Below are positions 50,073 through 61,770 of a DNA stretch of 64,000 nt, piece after piece. Numbering within the stretch: position 1 is the stretch's first letter; each line of letters starts with the position of its first letter. Below the pieces are notes generated by a model. The model was not told the origin of the DNA. It saw nothing but the letters and a program-made list of their open reading frames with translations, and did not search any database. The position numbers were made by a program, and so were the translations under genes. The DNA is taken from contig NC_051100.1 in NCBI RefSeq assembly GCF_901709675.1, positions 1,734,001 through 1,798,000 of the forward strand, read 5' to 3'. The DNA comes from Syngnathus acus (taxonomy: Eukaryota > Chordata > Actinopteri > Syngnathiformes > Syngnathidae).

Positions 50073-52189
50073 TTTGTTGGGAATGGGTGGACTTCTTCAA
50101 AAACATTGAATCATCAATATATTTTTTTCTTTACAAGAAAATGTGAGTTCCCATAAAACCATAAAATATTTTACACATGCAATGAGAAATATGTTATGGA
50201 AGTACATGAAGAGCACATATTTTGCATGTATATCCATATTTTAAAGTGGCAAGTAGTCCTATGTGGCTCCCCAGTAGCAGCGATGAAAGACGATGGCCGC
50301 CTCCAGCGTTTAAGTCACCCATCCCTGTCGTAAGCCAAGTGTGGCAAAAACTGAGCGTGCTTTCTTACGCCGCGCCAGGACGTTATTTTTACACCGCTGT
50401 GCAAACTAGGAGTAGTGACCTTGTAATTTCATAATTACAGCAAATATTTGCGAGAAAAATCCAAGTGTTGAAAAGTCTATGAAAAACAGTACGCCTCTGG
50501 ATCGTCATAAACTCGGGACCCCCTGTAGTCGGGTTTCATTATTTCCGACATTACAAACTTCTTTTTCGAGAAGGACCGGCGCTCCCTCGGCGGTCGTACA
50601 CGCATTAGCACTCGGCACCGTTTTTAAACAGACTTAGAAGACGTGCAAAATGTGATCTAGTGGGAGTGTCGTGAAGCATTTCGCCAGCTCAGTGAATCAG
50701 GCACTCTTGTGTCTTGCCTCACAGCCTGGCTGGCTGGCTGGCCGTAGAGAGGCCCCAGGAGGGACAACAGAAGGAAAGCAAACGCACACATAAACACGCG
50801 GACTTCCAAGTTTCAAACAGTTGCAGATGGCTTTCATTCTTTGCCCTCTTTCCTGCGTGATTTATCAGTTAACCTGCAAGCGTGCAGCCTCTCCGTGACT
50901 TAACGGCACTTTAGTGGGAAATGAAAAGACAAATCAAGTAACCCCCCCCAACCCCACCACAAAAAAAAAAAGGGCTCATTAACGTACTGCAGCTGACAAG
51001 TGTTGCTGCTGGAACGAATTCATTACATCATCAATTACTAACAGCGGAGGGTGCACCGCCGCTCCCTGTTTCCTTTCCCTCCAAAAAGCTGTTTACTCTC
51101 TCTCTCTCTCTCTCCAAGATGCAGACATTGGACCCCCGCAATCCAGCGCAACACTGCTGCAACGCCAAACCTGAAAACAGTTGCACTTGTTGTGCTTTGG
51201 GTTTGACACGCTGCCAGAAAAGGTGTTTTATCGAGGACGCCGTGTTCTCATCGCATGCCAAGGTTCTTTCTGACCCCGCTAAGATGTCCTCGAAAGAGGA
51301 ATGAATAAATGGGCTCCGGCCTGTCCCCGCCCCCTCTCGTCGGGGAGCCCCCCCATGCACTCGGGGCCCGCGCTCTTCCCCGGCTGGCCTCACATCCAGA
51401 CGGAGGAATTTAATGGGGAGGATCCTAGAGACTCTAATAGCGTGGACAAATGCGCCTCGCCTCGCCTCGCCTCTACTGCTGCTGCTAGTTCAGTGATTCC
51501 GTGTCAAGGCGTCCAGGTGTTTCTCCACATGTGCACTGACTTGTTGTGCAAAGAGATTACACTCACACCTGTGCATTGTGTCATTTCCATTATTATTAGC
51601 GCTGCCAAGGAGATTATGTTTTCATCGCTGTTTGTTTGTACCGTGATGGCACTTTGGAAGAAAAAAAATACTTAAAGGATTTTGACAAAACTTGGCAGAG
51701 GGGTGGGACACGGGCCAAGGAAGAATCCACTGAATGGAACAAGTAGTCATTCATTTCTCAGTGAACTAAAGCATGGATTGTAATAGCAACAAACAAATTG
51801 CATTTTTTCCATCTTATTTTTAGACTCCTTGAACTTCACCCAGACAAAGCTGATCAACTCAAGTCGCCAGTGGACCAGAATGCGACAAATCTCCCTAAAC
51901 CATCGATACCATCCCAAAGTGTTGAGGTTTTTATAGTTTCATCAGAATAGCACTGATGTGTTTTTAGAATATTAAATATTCATCACATGCATTTCATTGG
52001 AAACCGCTTCACCGTTAGTAGTTAAAAGAACTCTTTTCATTAGCACTCAACTTTATGACCACAAGTTACTTGTGCTACAGAGAATATGAATATATATTTT
52101 TAAATATTGCCAGACTCTAAAATTGAAACAAGGACCACATCGACCACACAAAGTATAGAACCACCACGTAAAATGTCCTTTTATTCTTA
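50073..52189. other. Non-coding stretch with simple repeats
   Basis: Contains (GGCT)n at about 50723-50742, (CT)n at about 51095-51114 and (CGCCT)n at about 51452-51471. No gene is recognised. Confidence 0.5.
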
Positions 52190-52540
52190 GTAGCGTATAG
52201 CAATCTATATTATCTAGCTATCCACAAAGGTGTTCAATGGTCCCATTAAAAATCCACAGACAAAATATCCGTTGTTAATGCAACACTTCTAGCTATTTCA
52301 CCATTTATCGTTGGAGATCCCATTAAAAATCCACACTACCCTTAAGTGTCACACTTTGCTAATAGTATCTATGGAAGTGTTCAAGGTGGTGGTGCTTGTT
52401 AGGATGATCTAACCTTGGAGAGGTGCCATGAAAGGTCTATCGTGGGTGCACCCTCAAGGTGACAAATGACACTGATGCTGCATTATTATTGTGCAAGGCA
52501 CAGCAACAACCACCCCGTTGTTAATTGCATTACAACAAGT
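52190..52540 (+). repeat. Weak tandem repeat, ~77-bp period
   Basis: The 18-mer TCCCATTAAAAATCCACA occurs exactly at 52241-52258 and 52318-52335, with further similarity around it (TCTAGCTAT/CTAGCTATCC words). A CCGTTGTTAAT block at about 52269 recurs at about 52514 with diverged continuation. The array is short and heavily decayed. Confidence 0.4.
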
Positions 52541-53001
52541 AGAAGGGCTATCAACATCAGCTTTATGTGACACGCATTATGGCTTTACTAGCATCAAGAC
52601 AGAGTCATCAGCCGCCGGCCGGCCGGCCGGTCGCTCGCTCGCTCGGCTGGCTGGCTGGATGCACCCGGGCGAGGCGCTCAGCGGCGCCGCGACGTGGGAG
52701 CCAGGCAGCCGGCGTACACGCCGCATGCAAAGCGGCCAGTCCGCGGATGTCCAAACGTGACACGGCAGACCAACAATAACAAGCCGACTCGCTCGCTTCC
52801 AGTTTCCCATATGAAGCACCAGCAGCGGCGAGGAACCAGCAGCCAAGCCAGCCAGCCTGCCTGCCTGCCTGCCCTGCCTCCGACGCGACTTCAGCCGCTT
52901 AAAGGTTCCGAGGAGGTCAAGCCTATTGTTAGCAGGTACTACCCGGCCAGCGTGAGCGTGCAAGCCGCGCTACGAGCCCCGAAACACGGCGACAAACTTA
53001 C

Positions 53002-53146
53002 TTGCAGCTTCGGGGTTCCGAGAAGCGAGTCCTCGTTCCTCCGCGACGCTGAAATAAAAAGCCTCCGCGTGTGTGCGTGCGTGCGTGCGCTCTTTTCTCT
53101 CCCTCTCTCGAGCTGCTCCTCCGAGCACACGGTGCAACTGAGTGAC
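53002..53146 (-). other. Candidate non-coding first exon on the minus strand
   Basis: Reading the minus strand, an initiator-like TCAGTCACTCAGTTGC (about 53153-53138) is followed by a GAGAGAGGGAGAGAAAAGAG tract and a GCACGCACGCACGC run, as in many fish 5' UTRs. The exon would close at a donor reading GCTGCAA|GTAAGTTTG, where GTAAGT occupies 53001-52996. No TATA box and no coding start are evident. The evidence is compositional plus one splice signal. If real, the gene would extend towards lower coordinates and much of the window would be its first intron. Confidence 0.2.
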
Positions 53147-53298
53147 TGAATCAACTACCGTGGAGCACGGCAAGTTGAAGTGTCAGATTACACGGGGCTA
53201 TTCGGTTACCACCGCCGAGGAGAGGACCGGGCACAGCGGCGAGGAGGAAAATGTGAGGCGGACTTCCCCCTTCCACACCCCCGCATCAGCACGAGGAG

Positions 53299-53362
53299 TC
53301 TGTCTGTCTGCCTGTCTGCCTGCCTGTCTGTCTGCCTGCCTGCTTGTCTGCCTGCCTTGTCG
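53299..53362 (+). repeat. (TCTG/CCTG)n imperfect microsatellite
   Basis: Mixed TCTG and CCTG tetranucleotides, interrupted once by CTTG, inside the CpG-rich block. Confidence 0.85.
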
Positions 53363-53450
53363 AGCCGGTGGACGGCAGCCTCTACCGGGGAGTAGGAGTG
53401 GGCTTCGCGGAGAGACAAATGCAACACAATAGCGTCACGTTCTGTCATTT

Positions 53451-54360
53451 TCAAGGATCCACCCTTTTCAGTGGAACTAAATTCAAGATCGGAACTGGAA
53501 ATGAAACTATATTTAATGTTCACAATTGCATGTATTGTACTAGAACCTGATATTTCATTCTGACTTTGGATTTTATGACGTCATAACAATGGGCACCACA
53601 ATAAACGAACTTGATTCGTGTCAATGAATATTTAAATATTTGTATGTATTGGCGGACATGGAGTCAGGAATGCATTATTCATAAATATAAGTCACTTTCC
53701 AAAAAGTCAAATCTGGCAAGTAAAACCAGTTTCACTTGACAGGCGAAACCAAGTTTTCCGCTGCAGTGGTAGTCTTGTCTGACCATTATTACGTCACAGT
53801 GTTTTTACATTTTGCATACAGTAGAACATGAAAAACACATTTGACACGACGGATTTAACAAGGGCCAAGATTAAAAAAAGAGATCACAGGTAATGCTCTG
53901 TTTTGATGGACACTGTAATAAACATATCATTCGATTCTTATTGTGGTATGCGGTGGTGTCGAAATACACTTCATCATTCTGACAGCTAGTTTCTAGTATT
54001 GTGGGTGTTTGACTACATGAGAAATGCGCAAAATGCAATCACGCACTGCAACTAACAAGAAAAAGGATCAACATTGAGCAAAGGAGTCATGACTGCTCAA
54101 GTGAATTAACAACGAATGGCGTTTAAAGGCATACTGTTATTGTTTGCCGTGACACTAATGAGTAATTATACATTTGGACTAATTATAATTGCCTCTCTGT
54201 CATATGTCATCGTAGTTATTATCCGAGCATTCGTTTTCCATGTTGCTTTTTGTCATTTGTGGTTCGAAGCCAGGCTACTGATTGAATGGCGCAAAAAGAC
54301 AAACAATCATTTGCATTACGAGTCACCCCATGGATGATTTTGAGACTTCATGTCATCTAA
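53451..54360. other. Non-coding AT-rich stretch
   Basis: No gene, repeat family or regulatory site is recognised. An exact ATTTGCAT octamer lies at 54309-54316. Confidence 0.5.
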
Positions 54361-54405
54361 CAGGCATGTTTTTCGGAATGTGGAAGGAAACCGGAGTAAC
54401 GGGAG
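54361..54405 (+). repeat. Fish dispersed repeat, short fragment
   Basis: GGCATGTTTTTCGGAATGTGG followed by AAGGAAACCGGAGTAACGGGAG matches the module GCATGTTTTTGGGATGTGGGAGGAAACCGGAGTACCCGGAG of the dispersed family seen at 48402. Flanks do not match. Confidence 0.65.
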
Positions 54406-54591
54406 TTTTTAGAATCTTGTAACCATTTACAATAGATGTTAGTTTGAAATCAAATTCATTTGGCTAAATGCCGTATTTGTACACTGTAACTACTATTGCA
54501 CTGTGACTATAGTATATACAACTGGTATGTGATTTATGTGGGTGAATTTTTGTCATGTGAGAAATATTGTGCAAGAATTAATGGATGTGCT

Positions 54592-54598
<7 letters not shown>

Positions 54599-54622
<24 letters not shown>

Positions 54623-54623
54623 T
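54599..54623 (+). repeat. Poly(A) run, ~25 bases
   Basis: Uninterrupted A run in AT-rich DNA; no retroposed body recognised. Confidence 0.9.
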
Positions 54624-54899
54624 GGAGTAGCTTGAATATGAGGTGAAAATGTGCCCAATAATTTGGAAATTCCAGGAATGTGTTTAACAGTTCCTGAGAG
54701 GTCAGGTCAAGTTGTGATAAGTGGAAAGATGAGCTATATTTGGAATTCGTCTTCATTTGTGCTGATGTTTCTTTGGATAGAATTTGTGGAATTTGGAAAA
54801 TGTGTAAAATAGTCTTGGGTGAGGTGAATCGTTTGAAGTTGTGAATTTTAACAGCGTAAAACAGCAAGAATTAAATTAGTTTGAGTAGTTTTCGATTTG

Positions 54900-55250
54900 A
54901 TTGCGCCTCCGTGTGAGCGTCTTGTCTAGTTTGCACGCCGGCTCCAGCAGAGCCAAAAGAAATCCGGTTCCGTGTTTTGCGAGCGTCCCGTCTCGCGGTG
55001 GAAGCCTCGGAATAACAAAGACGTGTTTGAGAGCAGCGGCAGGCTGGGCCGAGCGGTGACGTCAAGGAACAATGTTCTATCCTCGCGATGCGCGCGGCAC
55101 ACGCACGGCGCACGCACGCTACCCACGCACACCAACTCGTTCCTCTCTCTCTCCTTTTTCTCTCTCTTCTCTCCCTCTCTCTTCCGCGTCTGGCAAGGCT
55201 GGAAGTGGCCAGAGGGAGGGCCGCTGTGCATCAGATAGAGAAAATGTCTC
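54900..55250. promoter_or_regulatory. Second CpG-rich block with CRE motif
   Basis: CpG-rich DNA with a TGACGTCA motif (within GGTGACGTCAAGG, about 55057-55069), GCGCGGCACACGCACGGCGC-type sequence and a CT-rich tract (55138-55190). It contrasts sharply with the AT-rich DNA on both sides. No splice site or start codon could be tied to it, so a promoter role is only an inference. Confidence 0.3.
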
Positions 55251-55411
55251 ACTCTGCATGCTGAGCCTGCACACACCATTGCTTCATGCTGTCGTGCAGA
55301 CAGGAATACATAAAAAGGTGGCACATTATAGCGACTAAAAAAAAAAGAAGGGATGGTTAACACAACTATGATAGCCAAGCAAAAATAGGTTCTTCTCTGC
55401 CATTTAGTTTC

Positions 55412-55475
55412 AGCACATCTGCCTCACAGTCAAAAGGTTCTGGGTTCGAATCTCAGCTCTGGATTTCCACAATGC
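55412..55475 (-). repeat. Fish dispersed repeat, fragment with B-box-like string
   Basis: CAGCACATCTGCCTCACAGT followed by CAAAAGGTTCTGGGTTCGAATCTCAGCTCTGG is the terminal module of the dispersed family in the orientation opposite to 48402 and 54361. GGTTCGAATC resembles a tRNA B box, but no tRNA can be folded around it. Confidence 0.7.
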
Positions 55476-57328
55476 TTTAGTGGTTTTTATAATCATATAT
55501 TCCCGAAAAATGTCACTAGGTGTAAAACGTGAGTATGAATTCGATTTGTTTCGACAGCAAGCAAACAATGATCACATTCAATTGAAATGACACACGGTCG
55601 CTTAAATGACGAGCGAGGATTGGTGCGACGGCGGATATTCAGGAAGTATTTACATTAGGAAAGATAAAAAAAACAGATCTGTACAGCTTGGTCACATGAT
55701 AGAAACATCTTAATGATTCAATCAACAAATCAATGTTTTTGTGCTGCGTAAAAGTACAATGTACAAAGTACATTTTAAACCAATTGAAAGATCCCATCCA
55801 GGTCACAGGTCAAACTGTCATCAACAACGGCCGGGCGGGTTACTCTAATCTCTGAGGGGAAGGAAGTGGCTGCTATCCTTGTTGCTTCCTGCCTGCGGGC
55901 CTCCTGTCACTGATGCAGCTTGGGCATGTGTGGGGTATTGCCTTTGTCAAGCAGTGTGTGTGTGTGTGGGGGGGATTGTCGCTTCGGGGGTGCGCTGTGA
56001 GCGGAGGGGGGTCTCTATCACGACGTCTCAAGGACGACCCGGCCCCCTGGTCGGAACGGAGCAGCTCCGATGGGGACAAATGCGACCGGTGACATCGACG
56101 GCAGTGAGTCATTTTTATTTCAGAGAAGGTGGGCCCCAAACTGGGATGGTCAATGTCACCATGCTCTGACAGTGAACTCGCCATCAAATTGTTTTTTTTT
56201 TTTTTACAATCTGGAAACGCCTCGTGGAGAAGCCCAATGACTTTGTTTTGTCATAATATCGGCAAGGTGATCACATCGGCAAACAGTCAGTCTCATCTGC
56301 ATCCGCTGACTCGAAAGTAATTCATTAAATGGACTACACCCCGAAGGCTTGAGGATTAAAAGCAGACCTATCAATTGTTGTCTTTTGTCATTTCTGTTTA
56401 ATTTCGATCATAATATCATCTGTTCTAGCTCATCCATCAAGTTTTTGTCTAACACCATGGCCAGTTGTCAAGGCCTGTTAGGGGTTGTCAGCCAGTCCAC
56501 TCCTTCGCCGCTGACATTTTGCGGTTCAAAGAATGCCTTGTTGTCACATGTCCTCGCTTTCACGGCAAAGCGTGCTCCCCTCGGCCTCTCCAAAATAATG
56601 TGTCCAGATGGCTGCCAACAAGATGGATGGATTATAGGTGGGGTGACTCCGGCTCGACTTGGCGCTGTGTATAATTTTCTTACGAGCTGTATTTCAAAGG
56701 GCAGAGTGAATGAATCCAGGGGGAACAAAGGGAAGTCTCCGTCTGGCATGCGCCATGACAAGGTTAATTCAGATTGCATCGTGTTGTGGGAAAAGATCCA
56801 ATTACCGTAAGAAAACACATTCAAGTTTAGAACACTGGGGTGTTGATTTCTCTTGGTCACCTGAAGGCTGGTTTTTATCCAGAGCTATGGGTCACTTTAT
56901 TTTAGTGCTCAAACCATCTGACAACTTCTTGGCACCTCCATGTTTTGGCGCCACAATTGGTATACTACCAGAACCTTGGATTAGAATCATTCTGGCTCAC
57001 AATAGAGCATTGCTATCGGCGATTGTAGGACAACTGGTCCTCCGACAGCTGAGGCCTCAAAAGTGGATATATGGCGAGGACAACTGGTCCTCCAGGACCA
57101 CACTAGGTGGTCAACATGGCCTCGGGTAGGATCTAAAGAAAATGTGTAATTTACCCGAACCGCGCTTAACCTAAGACATGAAACAATACTGCTCGATGGA
57201 AACGAGGCATAAGTGCTGACATCAGCTTCAGTGTTCACACCGAGCTGTGATGCTTGTTCTGGGGTGCCACCCTGCTGTCACTAGCAAGCTGCTGAAAACG
57301 TTCTGCCTGAGAAGTAATAAACAAGTTA
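55476..57328. other. Non-coding stretch, no gene recognised
   Basis: A 17-base direct repeat AGGACAACTGGTCCTCC lies at 57027-57043 and 57077-57093 (50-bp spacing); the repeat itself has dyad symmetry AGGAC/GTCCT. Open frames of moderate length on both strands at 56349-57129 overlap and show no known domain. A (TG)n/G run lies at about 55955-55975. Confidence 0.5.
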
Positions 57329-57361
57329 GACTGACTGACTGACTGACTGACTGACTGACTG
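57329..57361 (+). repeat. (GACT)8 microsatellite
   Basis: Perfect tetranucleotide run of eight units plus one base. Confidence 0.9.
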
Positions 57362-57759
57362 TCGTGTCTTTCACACTGGAGCGAGAGGATGGACACACAT
57401 TTTTCACTGGTGGGCTTAAATGGGTTTTCCAGCTCCGGTCAATGAGTCAGACACGCTTAATGTTAGATTTTAAACAGGGCCAGCACTGGTGTAGAATTGT
57501 GATTGTTGAGACTAAAGCAACCCAGCAAACCCAAGAGAGGAATTATATTTGTTACAATGACTATGTTTACAGGAGGTCGATATTCGGGTTAAGGTTAAAA
57601 TTCGGTTGTGTATGGTAGTATATTTGAATGCATTGAAAATGTATTATCCATCCGTTCCCGTGACTGATACTATTGAACAATGAGTTCCTTCTGCAGTGGT
57701 ATCGCTCTGTGGACTGTGTCATGTGCTATGAGATGTCAGAACAAAAATGCCACCACCAG

Positions 57760-58031
57760 AGAATAGCTGAACTTTATTTGGGGTTATTCAGAGGCACATG
57801 AAATGGTGCCCACTCCCATTTCACATCAAGTTTGTATGTGATTGGTCATTTTGAGAAGTGTCACATCTCCTGTTGTAAGCGGGTGTGCACACTTTTGCAA
57901 CCACATTATCTCATATTGTGTTTATTTTTACTTCTCGGGAAAATGTTTCATTTTTGAATTGACTTCATTTTCTGTCTCACAAAAACCTGTCATTTGAACA
58001 AGGGTGTGTAGACTTTTTATATCCACTGCAT
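57760..58031. mobile_element. Tc1/mariner-like transposon, decayed terminal part
   Basis: GGGTGTGCACACTTTTGCAA, CCACATTATCTCA, TTTATTTTTACTTC, TCACAAAAACCTGTCATTTG, AACAAGGGTGTGTAGAC and TTTTTATATCCACTG form, in order, the end region of a fish element whose outer end reads CAGTGGATATAAAAAGTC in the other direction. The expected TA outside the end is CA here (58030-58031 zone). The inner limit is uncertain, and the opposite end was not found. No transposase sequence is left. Confidence 0.55.
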
Positions 58032-58466
58032 AGACGCCAAAATAAATGATTACATGAAACAACCTCAAACACGGAAAAAAAAAGTGGTATTGAATTTACT
58101 CTTGATGAATGCAACTCCGACACATTTTTTCAGTGTAGACGCGTTTAACAGATTGGCGTCATTATCCTCCCGCTTGTTTGACTACTTGCATTATTTAAAA
58201 ATCATTTCAACCCGAACCTCGAACCGCCAACGCAATGCAACCGCAAAATCAATAGTCGACTCAAAACGTTTAAAGGTGGGTTGAACATGTGCGACATTCA
58301 ATGTCAGTGAGATTTTTGGGTGAGAAACTAAAGCAAGCTATTGAGCCAGCCAAAGGAGCCGTGTCGCCGAGTACGGAGGACAAGCCGATACGCGGGGCAA
58401 TAAATGGATCAACCCCCGCAGAGGGAAGGCGGACGAGCACTATTTTAAAACGGGACCAGTTTGCTC
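58032..58466. other. Non-coding stretch before the tetranucleotide tract
   Basis: AT-rich first half, GC-richer second half (58340-58466). No gene is recognised. Confidence 0.5.
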
Positions 58467-61493
<3,027 letters not shown>

Positions 61494-61770
61494 TTATGAC
61501 AATCTGTTTAATTTCGGAAAATTGTAGATGAACCGGGAGTCAATGTCTGATAAGTAGAAGGTAAGGGAAGAGAGTGGAAGTGAGACCTTGGGTTTACTGG
61601 AGAGGGTGTCATCCGTGAAGCAACGGAAGAGAATATAAAATGTATGGAAAATAATACCAAGAGGGAGGAGGTGAACGATGAACAGTAGGGGCCTCAGGAC
61701 AGAGCCCTGGGGCACACCCGAAGTCACCGGGGAGGGAACGGATGAGAAGGACTTTCACTCGAGATGTCTT
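61494..61770 (-). pseudogene. L2-type LINE reverse transcriptase remnant
   Basis: On the minus strand the frame running from about 61727 to 61494 encodes TSGVPQGSVLRPLLFIVHLL, then PLG, and further on CFTDDTLSSKP, PLSSLTFYLSDID and NFPKLN. This is reverse transcriptase domain 4 (SGVPQGSVLGPLLF), domain 5 with FTDD in place of the usual YADD, and the LSSLTxCLSDIKxWMxxNFLQLN segment typical of L2-clade LINEs. Both aspartates of the catalytic pair are kept, but the tyrosine and alanine are changed. The frame ends shortly after the LN motif, and upstream the matching sequence is frameshifted and soon lost. It is a short, 5'- and 3'-truncated dead copy. The clade assignment is by motif recall. Confidence 0.8.

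Larger units (their letters stand above)
52600..53450. promoter_or_regulatory. CpG-rich block, candidate CpG-island promoter
   Basis: GC- and CpG-rich over about 850 bp, in contrast to AT-rich flanks on both sides. It includes (CCGG)n at 52617-52630, (GCTC)n at about 52630-52643, (GCCT)n at about 52855-52872, (GTGC)n at about 53070-53090 and a TCTG/CCTG tetranucleotide tract at 53299-53360. Part of the GC content therefore comes from simple repeats. The unique part at 52880-53290 looks like a promoter region with a possible minus-strand first exon (listed separately). Confidence 0.35.

Noticed and set aside
55440-55455. tRNA B-box-like GGGTTCGAATC as part of a tRNA gene
   Set aside because: No A box or cloverleaf arms; the string is explained by the dispersed repeat module.
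56349-57129. Overlapping open frames of 130-153 codons on both strands
   Set aside because: No known domain or protein-like composition in any of them, no splice or start context, and the frames contradict each other.
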